Source: Vibrio halioticoli NBRC 102217 (lineage in GTDB: Bacteria > Pseudomonadota > Gammaproteobacteria > Enterobacterales > Vibrionaceae). Taken from it: a stretch of DNA of 64,000 nt. Both the position numbers and the translations under genes were made by a program. The stretch lies in assembly GCF_000496695.1 (NCBI RefSeq), contig NZ_BAUJ01000008.1, positions 62,001 to 126,000 on the forward strand, in the 5' to 3' direction. Below, piece by piece: positions 35,168-43,995 of this stretch; the first letter of the stretch is position 1, and each line of letters starts with the position of its first letter. The notes under the pieces are model-generated. The model was not told the DNA's origin and searched no databases. It worked only from the letters and a program-made list of their open reading frames with translations.

Positions 35168-36007
35168 ATGAACGGTGCCTTAAAAATGAAAACAATCAAA
35201 TATAATGGACGTGTTGTTTTTCAAAAACAAGATATCCCCAGTTTCAAGCGTATGCCGCGTGTGTTTGTAGGTAGTGAAGCCTGTTTTGCGTTTGTTACGA
35301 ATGGTAATTTTAACGTCAGGGAGCAGACAGAATCCGCGTCATTGAACAAAAACTGTGGAGTTCTGGCAAAATGCACCAACTACTTTTATGAAAATACAAG
35401 CTACCACAATGATGAAGGAGTAGGTGAAGCGATTGGCATCTTGCTTTACCCTGAAATATTTCAGTCACTGTTTAACTTTGATATTAGTCAGTCAAACTAC
35501 AGGGTTAATTATAATATTATGCAGGTTGAAGTGGATAGATTGCTTGAGCACTATCGCGACAGCATTAACATATTGCTAGACTCTCCAGAGTTGGCTGATG
35601 ATTTACTTATCGAGAGTAAGCTACGTGAATTTGTCATTCTTATGGCGAAAAGAACCAATGCCCCGTCTGAGCTCGATTTTCTTGCTTCCATGTTTAAACC
35701 TAATTTTGCTAAATTTGAAGATATTATCCAAAGTAATCTGTATGCGGATCTGAGTGTGAATGAGTTGGCGGCATTATGTCATATGAGTGTTTCTACCTTT
35801 AAACGTAAGTTTAAAGAGGTGTATTCAGAACCACCAATGAAATACATTACCAAATTAAAAATCAACAAAGCTAAGGTGTTACTGAAAGATAATAACTTAC
35901 GTATCTCTGACATCGTTTTTGAAACGGGTTTCGAATCGATTTCCACCTTTAACCGTACCTTCAAAGGACAAACCGGTCTGTCTCCTTCTGAATTTCGTTT
36001 AGCCTGA
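35168..36007 (+). CDS. AraC family transcriptional regulator
   Basis: A 279-residue regulator with an N-terminal sensing region (about 1-165) and a C-terminal AraC domain (about 180-278) with MSVSTFKRKFKEVY and ISDIVFETGFESISTFNRTF. The start is ambiguous between ATG 35168 and ATG 35186, as neither has a good ribosome site. It lies about 140 bases before the SDR-EthD-FrnE-thioesterase series and likely controls it. Confidence 0.87.
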   Translation: MNGALKMKTIKYNGRVVFQKQDIPSFKRMPRVFVGSEACFAFVTNGNFNVREQTESASLNKNCGVLAKCTNYFYENTSYHNDEGVGEAIGILLYPEIFQSLFNFDISQSNYRVNYNIMQVEVDRLLEHYRDSINILLDSPELADDLLIESKLREFVILMAKRTNAPSELDFLASMFKPNFAKFEDIIQSNLYADLSVNELAALCHMSVSTFKRKFKEVYSEPPMKYITKLKINKAKVLLKDNNLRISDIVFETGFESISTFNRTFKGQTGLSPSEFRLA

Positions 36008-36146
36008 CACCATACACCTATTCCTTCCGGACCGATTGGCTCGTTTGACCTAATCTGAGCAATATTTGAACTTTTCTGAAGAGCCTACCTTCTCCAATTT
36101 CCATATAGTTACCCCATCAGCTAAACACAGATAAAGGTAACGAATT

Positions 36147-36947
36147 ATGGGTATCAGCTTTAAAGAAAAATATGGCGATTGGGCTCTTATCACAGGTGCA
36201 ACGTCTGGCATCGGTGCTGAAATGGCCAGCCAGATTGCAGCAAAGGGATTAAATATTGTTTTGGTTGCTCGTCGAGAAAAAGAACTTGAAGAGCACGCAG
36301 CATTGCTTGCGGATCGTTATGGAATTAAAACAATGATTGTTTCAGCAGATTTAGCTACTACTGAAGGGGTTGAAAAAGTTAAGCAGGTGAAGCAAGAAAT
36401 AGGTTTGTTGGTACTCGCAGCAGGTGTTGAAATAAATGGTTCATTTGCTAAGACATCGTTAGCTAAAGAATTACAGATGGTGCAGCTTAATGTTACCTCG
36501 GTATTGCAACTGACTCACCACTTTACACCCGCTATGGTGGAAAGAAAACGCGGTGGCATTCTAATGGTTTCAAGCCTTTCTGGTCATATGGTTTCTCCAT
36601 ATTTTTCAAATTATGCAGGTACCAAAGCCTATGTTCTACAACTAGGTGCTTCTCTTCATGGCGAGCTTAAACCCAAGGGTATTGATGTAACCGTTCTTTC
36701 TCCGGGGCTAACAAGCACACCGATGACTGCGGACAATGGTATTGACTGGTCTAAGTTGCCAATGGTTGCAAAAGATCCTGCGGAAGTAGCCGAAATTGCG
36801 ATCAACGGTTTAGGTAAAAAAGCGGTTGTAGTTCCCGGCAAACGCAATCGAATGACCGCGATTTTTTCTGGAATAATTCCCCACCAAAAGCAGGCCACAA
36901 TGGGTGAATCAATGATTGGCAAAGCAATGCCCAAGAACAAAATGTAA
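36147..36947 (+). CDS. SDR family NAD(P)-dependent oxidoreductase
   Basis: A 266-residue SDR with TGATSGIGAEMA at about 16-27 and the catalytic YAGTK at about 154-158 following SSLSG. Instead of NNAG it has LAAGVE near 91-96. The group resembles DltE/YqjQ-type SDRs acting on lipophilic substrates. AAAGGTAAC lies upstream of the ATG. It is followed 41 bases later by an EthD-like gene and later by FrnE-like and thioesterase genes. This set suggests modification of a quinone, polyketide-like or acyl-thioester substrate. Confidence 0.87.
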   Translation: MGISFKEKYGDWALITGATSGIGAEMASQIAAKGLNIVLVARREKELEEHAALLADRYGIKTMIVSADLATTEGVEKVKQVKQEIGLLVLAAGVEINGSFAKTSLAKELQMVQLNVTSVLQLTHHFTPAMVERKRGGILMVSSLSGHMVSPYFSNYAGTKAYVLQLGASLHGELKPKGIDVTVLSPGLTSTPMTADNGIDWSKLPMVAKDPAEVAEIAINGLGKKAVVVPGKRNRMTAIFSGIIPHQKQATMGESMIGKAMPKNKM

Positions 36948-36988
36948 ACCCAATAACTTAAAACTTAACTTAAAGAAAAGGTATAACA

Positions 36989-37300
36989 ATGATTAAAGCA
37001 TACGTACTGTACCCAAATAAAGATGATGTTATTTTTGATTTTGATTACTACTGCAACAAACATGTTCCTATGATCGGCGAGCTTTTGGGAGAGGCCGTAA
37101 AAGGGGCAACTGTCGATGAAGGGATTGCCAATGTTGTACCCGGAGAAACTGCACCATATGTGGCAATCAGTACTATTTCATTTGATTCTATAGAGTCATT
37201 TCAAACAGCTTTTGGTCCAAATGCAGATAAGATAAAAGCCGATGTTCCAAATTTCACTAATACCGCCCCGACAATCCAGCTTTGCGAGCAAAAAATATAG
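36989..37300 (+). CDS. EthD family protein
   Basis: A 103-residue dimeric alpha/beta ferredoxin-fold protein of the EthD group. The signature is the segment DFDYYCNKHVPMIGELLG with the conserved HxP, and the C-terminal FQTAFGPNADKIKADVPNF. EthD relatives serve in ether degradation and in aromatic polyketide or quinone chemistry as small mono-oxygenase/decarboxylase-like enzymes. It follows the SDR gene at 36147 and precedes the FrnE-like gene on the same strand. Confidence 0.8.
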   Translation: MIKAYVLYPNKDDVIFDFDYYCNKHVPMIGELLGEAVKGATVDEGIANVVPGETAPYVAISTISFDSIESFQTAFGPNADKIKADVPNFTNTAPTIQLCEQKI

Positions 37301-37422
37301 AACCGCCAGTTTTCAACTGGTGAAATAAGCTGGATACAAATAGCCAATAAATTTGGGTTCTGCTTAATGTTATTTTATAAAATAAATCAAAGGCTAACAT
37401 CATGGGATGTATTAGGAAAAAT

Positions 37423-38067
37423 ATGAGTAAGAAAATCAAATTAGATATAGTGTCAGATGTAGTTTGCCCTTGGTGCATTATCGGTTATAAGCGTTTAGAT
37501 GCCGCCATAAAAGAGCTTGGTATGGAAGATAACATTGAGATTGAGTGGCAACCGTTTCAGCTAAATCCAGATATACCGCCTGAAGGTGAAGACTTACGTG
37601 CCCACCTCAAAAGAAAGTACGGCACCACATTAGAAGACAGTATTCGTTTCAGAAAAGAGATGACAGAGCTTGGAGAAGACGTTGGATTTAAGTTCGATTA
37701 CTTTGACGGACTAAAAGCGGTAAATACGCTTGATGCTCATATTCTTCTCGAATACGCAAAAAGTGTGGGTAAGCAAACCGAGCTTAAAAATCGATTATTT
37801 GCTTCGTTTTATAGCGAGCAAAAAGATATTTCTAACAAAAGCATTCTCAGGCAAGAACTGCAAAGTGTGGGTCTCAATGTAGAAGAAGCAATGAAAAGTC
37901 TAGATGACGATAATATACGAAATCATGTCCGATCGCAGGAACAAGAATGGAAACAAACGGGTATATCAGGAGTTCCAACGATTGTATTCAATCGTGAGAG
38001 TGCTATATCTGGAGCCCAATCAGTGGATACGTATAAGCAAGTATTAACTGAATTAGCTAAGGCGTAA
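37423..38067 (+). CDS. FrnE-like DsbA family oxidoreductase
   Basis: A 214-residue thioredoxin-fold protein with the CPWC active site (about 14-17, DVVCPWCIIGYKRLD), lacking a signal peptide and so cytoplasmic. The late TGISGVPTIVFN segment with cis-Pro is intact. FrnE-like DsbAs are found in polyketide and stress clusters, where they act as thiol oxidoreductases or isomerases. AGGAAAAAT lies upstream of the ATG at 37423, and this start replaces the longer frame from 37402. It is downstream of the EthD gene in the same series. Confidence 0.87.
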   Translation: MSKKIKLDIVSDVVCPWCIIGYKRLDAAIKELGMEDNIEIEWQPFQLNPDIPPEGEDLRAHLKRKYGTTLEDSIRFRKEMTELGEDVGFKFDYFDGLKAVNTLDAHILLEYAKSVGKQTELKNRLFASFYSEQKDISNKSILRQELQSVGLNVEEAMKSLDDDNIRNHVRSQEQEWKQTGISGVPTIVFNRESAISGAQSVDTYKQVLTELAKA

Positions 38068-38131
38068 TTTCTGCCTCCCACTCAATCGAACTTTTACACT
38101 ATTTTGGCACACTGAAAAGGTAACGGTCTAT

Positions 38132-38572
38132 ATGAAAAATAGAGAGTTTGAAGCCTACCTTCATCATCATATACCAGTATCAAAATCTCTGGGTATCGGG
38201 GTGAATACTTGTAGCGTCAAAATTATCGAGCTTACAGCACCATTGAAAATAAACATCAACCACATGAATACGGTGTTTGGTGGCAGCTTATCTGTTGTCG
38301 GTATTCTAGCTGGTTGGTCTTTAGTTTATGCCCAGTTGGAGGGTGAAAAGCATCAAATTGTTATTCAAGAAAATAACATTCGATACCTGAAACCCGCCAA
38401 TGGTGATGTTCGTGTTGTATGTAAATATGACAACCATACAATGTGGTCTCGGTTTCATCGTGCGTTTCAACGTAAAGGCATAGGACGTGTTCAAATAGCC
38501 TGCAACCTATTTTGTGCTGATGAGTTGGTTGCTACTTTTGAGGGTGTATATGTCGTTTTTAATAAAGAGTAA
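38132..38572 (+). CDS. YiiD C-terminal-type thioesterase
   Basis: A 146-residue hotdog-fold protein of the YiiD_C thioesterase family. The signature is HIPVSKSLGI near 14-23, the NHMNTVFGGSLS loop near 47-58, and IVIQENNIRYLKPANGDV near 80-97. In E. coli YiiD this domain is fused to an acetyltransferase domain; here it stands alone. It likely hydrolyses an acyl-thioester. It is last in the SDR-EthD-FrnE series, with no terminator between them. Confidence 0.78.
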   Translation: MKNREFEAYLHHHIPVSKSLGIGVNTCSVKIIELTAPLKININHMNTVFGGSLSVVGILAGWSLVYAQLEGEKHQIVIQENNIRYLKPANGDVRVVCKYDNHTMWSRFHRAFQRKGIGRVQIACNLFCADELVATFEGVYVVFNKE

Positions 38573-38803
38573 TTAGGCCCGATTTCAAATGAAAATTGCT
38601 GGCTGGACACTCCGTTTTCGCATGGAAATCGGAGTTTCCTACCATGGCTTCAATGCTACTAACCATGAAGAAAAGTACGGTGATTTCAGTAGAGTGAATT
38701 GCCACTGGATAATTACGTTAACACCGAATGGGGCAAAGACGTGTTACGCAAACTAGTAATAACACGCCTTTGAACCCAGTTAACTTCGTCTCAGTTGCCC
38801 CCT

Positions 38804-39712
38804 TTACGAAAGCTGCTTAGTAAAGAACTCAAGTGTGCGAGACCAGGCTAACTCCGCTTCTTCTTTAGCATATCGGCCGGTTGAATCGTTGTGGAAGCCG
38901 TGGTTTACGCCTTCGTAGATGTAAGCGGTGTATTCTGCGTTAATCTTTTTGAGCTCGGCTTCATAGTCGGGCCAAGTTGCATTTACGCGTTTGTCGATGC
39001 CGGCAAATTGGATAAGCAGTGGTCCTTTTACATTCTTTCTTAAATCAGGTGCGGCAGGTGTGCCGTAAAAAGGGACGCCTGCATCTAGCTGATCTGGCAT
39101 TACGGCCGCTAACATATTGACGATATAGCCGCCAAAGCAAAATCCGACTGCGCCTAGTTTTCCGCTGCTTTTGTCATGAGTTTTCAAAAAGTTGGCAGCT
39201 GCAATAAAGTCTTCTTCAATTCGCTCTTTCGAGAGCGATTTTTGCATCACTCGGCCTTCATCGTCATTGCCCGGATACCCGCCAAGGGAATAAAGCGCAT
39301 CGGGTGCAAACGCGATAAAACCTGCAGCAGCAAGTCGTCTGGCAACGTCTTTAATATATGGATTTAAGCCTCTATTTTCATGGATAACCAATACAACAGG
39401 TAATTTGCCTTCGATCTCTTTTGGTACCACTAAGTAGCCTTGTCCTTCGCCATGACCTTTAGGGGATGGGAACTTCTCGTAGGTGGCTTTGATGGAAGGG
39501 TCATTAAAAGAGACTTGTTCGGCTTTGGCGTAATTGGGAATCAGCGCCGAAGTTAATGTTGTCATGGTTAAGCCAATGACGGCCAGTCCAGATAAGCGAG
39601 CCATAAATTCTCTGCGGTCAATGAGGCCGTGTGCATATTCGTCATACCAATCAAATGCTTCTTGAGGAATTGTTCTAGTTTCTGTTGATTGAGATTCGGG
39701 ATTTTGATTCAT
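38804..39712 (-). CDS. dienelactone hydrolase family protein, Tat-exported
   Basis: A 302-residue alpha/beta hydrolase. An N-terminal helix precedes the twin-arginine motif RREFMARLSG near 33-42 and a hydrophobic stretch ending near AKA (about 64), so it should be exported folded by Tat. The catalytic set is Cys in GAVGFCFGG (about 193), Asp in FAGIDKRV (about 243) and His in EGVNHGFH (about 274), which are the dienelactone hydrolase Cys-Asp-His residues. It opens lactone rings; the natural substrate is unknown. It is monocistronic. Confidence 0.85.
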   Translation of the reverse strand: MNQNPESQSTETRTIPQEAFDWYDEYAHGLIDRREFMARLSGLAVIGLTMTTLTSALIPNYAKAEQVSFNDPSIKATYEKFPSPKGHGEGQGYLVVPKEIEGKLPVVLVIHENRGLNPYIKDVARRLAAAGFIAFAPDALYSLGGYPGNDDEGRVMQKSLSKERIEEDFIAAANFLKTHDKSSGKLGAVGFCFGGYIVNMLAAVMPDQLDAGVPFYGTPAAPDLRKNVKGPLLIQFAGIDKRVNATWPDYEAELKKINAEYTAYIYEGVNHGFHNDSTGRYAKEEAELAWSRTLEFFTKQLS

Positions 39713-40048
39713 AACTTTTCCTTGTTGTGAGTTGTTAGGCTAAGTAACTATAGTAGAAATTTGAACGATCGCTCAACAATATTTAAAATATTTGTGACAA
39801 CAAAGCACCATATTTTGATGACATTAAAATATAAGTAAGGCACTGCGCTTGTGAGTACTTCTGTTTCTTGCTGAGTGTATTGGATAGAAGTGCACACAAC
39901 ATCCGCTGTATTGTTACAAATCATATACTTGTGATCTGTTTGCTTCTCGCGACTGTCGACTTAGGTAAAATGGTTAAACGTCATTAAATTTGTTCGTAAC
40001 CACACCACTGGAATGTGTAAATGTTAAGCAAATGGAGCTTGATTAACT
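39713..40048. other. intergenic region between divergent genes
   Basis: About 335 bases between the hydrolase start and the NYN-type gene. I see no ORF, repeat or clear operator; both promoters must lie here. Confidence 0.5.
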
Positions 40049-40669
40049 ATGAAAATGATCTTTGTCGATGCTGAAAATGTTGGATTGAAAGAACTGGGAA
40101 AATTAACGGCTTCAATCGTGGATAAGGTATTTGTTTTTTCTAAATCTGATTCCGTTAAATTGATGTGTGAAAAGTCGCTGTATTTATTTTTAAATGATTA
40201 TCCTAGCGGGCAAAATCAAGCGGATTTCTATATTATTGCGTATTTGTCTAGGGTGTTGTCAGCTTTGGATAAACGACAATTAGGTTCGACTCATTTTGAG
40301 CTATACAGTAATGACGAAAGCTTGATATCGGCATTTGAATTTCAATGTGATCAGTTGGGCTCAGCATGTAAAAGCATTCGCACCAGAGAGCAAACTGTGG
40401 TTCCTATTCTTAAACCGCAGCCACTGAAGTCTAAGTTATCAAAGCCCACTTCAACTATACCGAATCCACCCAAGATCAACTCATCAAAGCCTCATTCGCC
40501 TGAAGAAAAGATGCTCAAAGCATTAACCTCTCCCCGTACTTTAGATCCAAGTTTGCAGAAGCAATTAAACTTATCTCAATCTGATTTTACTAAAGTGATC
40601 AATGCACTACGATCCACGCAAAAAATTAAACGCACAGAAGAATCGAAGAAAAAATGGGTACGATGTTAG
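40049..40669 (+). CDS. NYN/PIN-like domain protein
   Basis: A 206-residue protein. Residues 1-110 form a PIN-like (PIN7/NYN) fold: FVDAENVG near 5-12 has the acidic DxE pair that binds metal in such nucleases, and NQADFYI near 58-64 holds the next Asp. A Pro/Ser/Lys-rich linker spans about 125-155. The last 50 residues look like a small winged-helix RNA- or DNA-binding domain (LSQSDFTKVINALRSTQKI). It may cut structured RNA, as other family members do, but the target is unknown. It stands alone. Confidence 0.75.
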   Translation: MKMIFVDAENVGLKELGKLTASIVDKVFVFSKSDSVKLMCEKSLYLFLNDYPSGQNQADFYIIAYLSRVLSALDKRQLGSTHFELYSNDESLISAFEFQCDQLGSACKSIRTREQTVVPILKPQPLKSKLSKPTSTIPNPPKINSSKPHSPEEKMLKALTSPRTLDPSLQKQLNLSQSDFTKVINALRSTQKIKRTEESKKKWVRC

Positions 40670-40895
40670 CGTTCATCACCCCTTTAACTTGAGAATTAAA
40701 GATAACGTAATACTTTTTATTACAAATAAGCACGCGCAGTCACCGAGCTTATGCGTACACTTTACTTAGTGGACAGACTGCGTACTAATTGCCTTTCTAT
40801 ACTCCATTTTTATCGTTGTATATGTCGTTTTATGACGTACTCATCATTGATAGCGCTATAGTGTTATGGCTCATAGGTTATAAAAGGGAATTTAA

Positions 40896-41669
40896 GTGGG
40901 AATTTTGGAATTTGTTTTGCTGTTTATGGCAGGTGTTGTGGGCGGCGTGATGAACTCTATTGCCGGTGGGGGCAGTTTTGTCACTTTTCCTGCGTTAATG
41001 CTCAGTGGTGTGCCGCCGATCATGGCAAACGCCAGTAACACCTTGGCATCTGCTGCGGGCTATCTCAGCGGTGCTTATGCCTTTAAAGAAGACATTAAAA
41101 AAGATCGCGCCAATTTACCTAAGATAGTAGTGCTAAGTATTATCGGTGGAGGGCTAGGGGCTTGGTCGCTGATGCGTGTCGAAGAGCACACCTTTTTAAA
41201 AGTGATCCCTTGGTTATTATTGTTTGCCACTGTGCTGTTTATTATTGGGCCTCAATTTAATCGGTTTTTGCAGACGTTATCCGGTAGATATAAACATGCT
41301 TCTAAGGTGGGGCAAGTTTCGATTTGGTTCGGGTTATTATTTATAGCCACCTATGGTGGATTTTTTAATGCTGGGCTTGGCATTATTTCTTTAAGTTTTT
41401 TGGTGATCGCAGGCTACCGAGACATTAATACGATGAATGGGGTTAAGTTGTTGATCTCGTGTGGTGTCTCTTTAACTGCAATTGTCGTTTTTATGCTGCA
41501 AGGTGCGATTGATTGGCCGGCGACTATGGTGGTGTTAGTGGGTACCATGGTGGGTGGATATTATGCGGCGCATATATCAAGACGTTTACCGCAGATATGG
41601 GTTAAAAACATTGTGGTGGTGATCAGCGTGTCTATTACTTGCTATTTTTTCTACAGTACCTATTTGTAA
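40896..41669 (+). CDS. TauE/SafE family exporter
   Basis: A 257-residue eight-helix membrane protein. The signature GGVMNSIAGGGSFVTFPAL and the following ANASNTLA are diagnostic of the sulfite/sulfonate exporter TauE/SafE family. It should export sulfite, sulfoacetate or a related anion across the inner membrane. The start is GTG at 40896 behind AAAAGGGAAT. The next gene is 138 bases downstream and unrelated. Confidence 0.9.
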   Translation: MGILEFVLLFMAGVVGGVMNSIAGGGSFVTFPALMLSGVPPIMANASNTLASAAGYLSGAYAFKEDIKKDRANLPKIVVLSIIGGGLGAWSLMRVEEHTFLKVIPWLLLFATVLFIIGPQFNRFLQTLSGRYKHASKVGQVSIWFGLLFIATYGGFFNAGLGIISLSFLVIAGYRDINTMNGVKLLISCGVSLTAIVVFMLQGAIDWPATMVVLVGTMVGGYYAAHISRRLPQIWVKNIVVVISVSITCYFFYSTYL

Positions 41670-41801
41670 ACAAAGGTATAAGCCAACACATAAACATGCT
41701 GGATTTTAATTAGGTTTATCATTATCGAAGCTCATCATCGAAGGTTTTCATTTGAGTATGCTAGACTGGCATATGAATTAATGAATTAATGGATTAAGAT
41801 A

Positions 41802-43103
41802 TTGTTAATGATGCCAACAATCAGTACTAAAAATACGTTAGTTACCTTACTTGCGACGCTATGCTTAACTGCGTGTAATAGTGACGGTGGAAGTGACAGC
41901 GGTAGTAGCGGAGAAGCTGCCGATCCAGAAGTCCCAACAAGCCCTGAAACTACTCCTGAAACCAGCCCATCATCAGTACTTAACTTACCTGAGACTCATT
42001 TTAATTACTCCAATATTGAGCTTCCTGAACATTATTTGGTGAACTATTTTCCAGCGGGCTTTCAGTTTCAGCGCGCTGCAATCGATATGGATAATCAGCC
42101 CGATCACAATTTAACTACAGATGCGGGAGCCACGTTAGGCAGAGTGTTGTTTTACGACATAAAACTGTCGGCTAATGGAACCGTTTCGTGTGCTTCATGC
42201 CACATTCAAGAAAATGGTTTCTCCGATCCAAAAGTACTAAGTGTCGGTTTTGATGGCGGTGAAACCAGAAGACATTCTATGGGGTTAACCAATGCCACAT
42301 TTTACTATTCAGGTAAATTCTTCTGGGATGAAAGGGCGGATTCATTAGAAGAACAAGCATTGATGCCTTTTCAAGATCCTGTAGAAATGGGGTTAGTGTT
42401 AGCTGAGTTAGAAGAGATTGTCGGAAATCAGGATTATTATCCTGAATTATTTGAAGATGCCTTTGGCGATGCGACGATTTCAAGTGACAGAATATCACGA
42501 GCATTAGCTCAGTTTATCAGGAGCATGATCAGTACTACGGCAAAGTATGATCTTGCAAGGCAAGATGTAAGCTCACCAATAAGAGATTTTCCTCAATTTA
42601 CCGAGCAAGAAAATTTAGGCAAATCGTTATTTTTCTTACCGCAAGAGACTCGAAATGGTGACATGGTCAATTGCGCTGGATGTCATATATCCGAAGCCTT
42701 TGTTGGCGTTGTTCCACTCGAAAATGAGGAATTAGCAACAACTATTGCCACAAATAATGGGCTTGATCTGGTATCAACTGATGATTTAGGTGTTGCTGAA
42801 ACAACTCAACTAAGAAAGGATGAAGGTAAATTTAAAGTGCCTTCTTTGCGTAATATTTCAGTTAGAGCGCCCTATATGCATGATGGTCGGTTTGCAAATC
42901 TGGATGAAGTGATTGAACACTACAGTACTGGTATTCAAAAGCATGAGAATTTATTGAGCCCACTTTTAGGCAGTGATGATGAGCCTATTCGATTTGATTT
43001 TACAGATGAAGAGAAACTGGCATTAATTGCATTTCTCGATACGCTGACCGATCAAAGCATGTTAAGTGATGTAAAATACAGTAATCCTTTCGTAGAACAA
43101 TAA
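41802..43103 (+). CDS. di-haem cytochrome c peroxidase (MauG/CCP family) lipoprotein
   Basis: A 433-residue periplasm-facing protein. A signal ends in the lipobox LTAC (about 22-25), followed by a Ser/Gly/Asp/Pro-rich linker to about residue 60. Two c-haem motifs, CASCH (130-134) and CAGCH (291-295), and the closing APYMHDGRF segment mark the family. Members reduce peroxide with cytochrome c or modify protein residues. The lipobox suggests anchoring to an envelope membrane rather than a soluble peroxidase. ATG codons at 41808 and 41811 are alternatives to 41802. Confidence 0.88.
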   Translation: MLMMPTISTKNTLVTLLATLCLTACNSDGGSDSGSSGEAADPEVPTSPETTPETSPSSVLNLPETHFNYSNIELPEHYLVNYFPAGFQFQRAAIDMDNQPDHNLTTDAGATLGRVLFYDIKLSANGTVSCASCHIQENGFSDPKVLSVGFDGGETRRHSMGLTNATFYYSGKFFWDERADSLEEQALMPFQDPVEMGLVLAELEEIVGNQDYYPELFEDAFGDATISSDRISRALAQFIRSMISTTAKYDLARQDVSSPIRDFPQFTEQENLGKSLFFLPQETRNGDMVNCAGCHISEAFVGVVPLENEELATTIATNNGLDLVSTDDLGVAETTQLRKDEGKFKVPSLRNISVRAPYMHDGRFANLDEVIEHYSTGIQKHENLLSPLLGSDDEPIRFDFTDEEKLALIAFLDTLTDQSMLSDVKYSNPFVEQ

Positions 43104-43159
43104 AATTGGCAAGTAACAGGTTTGCTAATTTTCACGGTTAATGGGTATAGGGTAAAACA

Positions 43160-43190
43160 AAAGGCTTAGTCGTAGACTAAGCCTTTATAG
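43160..43190. terminator. bidirectional terminator between peroxidase and CBM48 genes
   Basis: Arms AAAGGCTTAGTC (43160-43171) and GACTAAGCCTTT (43175-43186) pair over 12 bases with a 3-base loop. T-rich ends lie on both sides, so it can end both the plus-strand peroxidase gene and the minus-strand CBM48 gene. Confidence 0.85.
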
Positions 43191-43210
43191 TGTCTGGTTA
43201 GCAACAACAA

Positions 43211-43510
43211 TTATGCTTCAGCGGTACAAAGCATGCTGTTATCTGTACCGCAGTCGTTCGGTACGTAAGCATCAGCTTTAGGGTCGTTTTCCCAAATTTC
43301 ACCGTCAATCAAGTAGCGAAATTGGAACTGTTCATTTTTTGGAAAACGAGTTTTAAAGTTGAACGCTTTTTTTGCTTTGCTGTATTTCATGGCAACTGGT
43401 TGCCAATCCGTAAAATCGCCCGCAATGGCAATAGATTGTTCTGCAGATTTTGGCCACTCAAACGTGACTTCAACTTCATCCTTAGTCTTGAAAAATCGTT
43501 TTTTCAGCAC
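43211..43510 (-). CDS. small CBM48 (isoamylase N-domain-like) protein
   Basis: A 99-residue protein that is only a CBM48/AMPK-beta-type glycogen-binding domain: FEWPKSAEQSIAIAGDFTDW near 17-36 and FQFRYLIDGEIWENDPKAD near 62-80 are its two signature strands. It lacks the enzyme part normally attached. Such stand-alone domains occur in vibrios and may target glycogen or sense its state. The start is GTG at 43510 with AAGGAAT about 10 bases upstream. Its 3' end shares the bidirectional terminator with the peroxidase gene. Confidence 0.85.
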   Translation of the reverse strand: MLKKRFFKTKDEVEVTFEWPKSAEQSIAIAGDFTDWQPVAMKYSKAKKAFNFKTRFPKNEQFQFRYLIDGEIWENDPKADAYVPNDCGTDNSMLCTAEA

Positions 43511-43995
43511 GGTAGGTATTCCTTATAAATGTAAAATAAATGCTTCTCCAATTTTCAGTGATTAAAATATGAACTTCAAGTTATTTTGTATTTTTATAAG
43601 TTGATTTTAACAATCTGTAACGTAAGTGGGTAATTTGTGACTAGCATTGTTGTTTAATCACATTTGAGTAGCCTGAATTGGATAAGCTATGTGCTGGTGA
43701 TCATAAACCGACGTCAAAGTTTATTTGGGTATAATTGCTTGATTTTTCACCATTATAAATCCTTTGGTTTGTTGGGGTTTTTCAAGTGGAATTTACACTT
43801 TAGAGTGAAATTTAAGTATGCAACTATGCTTCTTAGTTTTTACTCTAAAACATTTACCTATGGTTTATAGTTGCAATGTTTTTCTAACAGAGTTTGTGCC
43901 GGATTATCTTTGGCACTTGCGAGAAACATGTAATTCAAAGGCGACAGGATTATCTTGTGCCTTCATCCGTAGACCAGGTAAATAACGGTAATACT
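43511..43995. other. intergenic region upstream of the DASS transporter
   Basis: About 480 AT-rich bases. A 68-codon frame at 43664-43870 lacks a ribosome site and family, so it is not called. The transporter frame is open from 43894, but nothing before 43996 looks coding. Confidence 0.5.

Noticed and set aside
43664..43870. 68-codon plus-strand ORF
   Set aside because: Aromatic-rich random-looking sequence without a ribosome site in an AT-rich gap.
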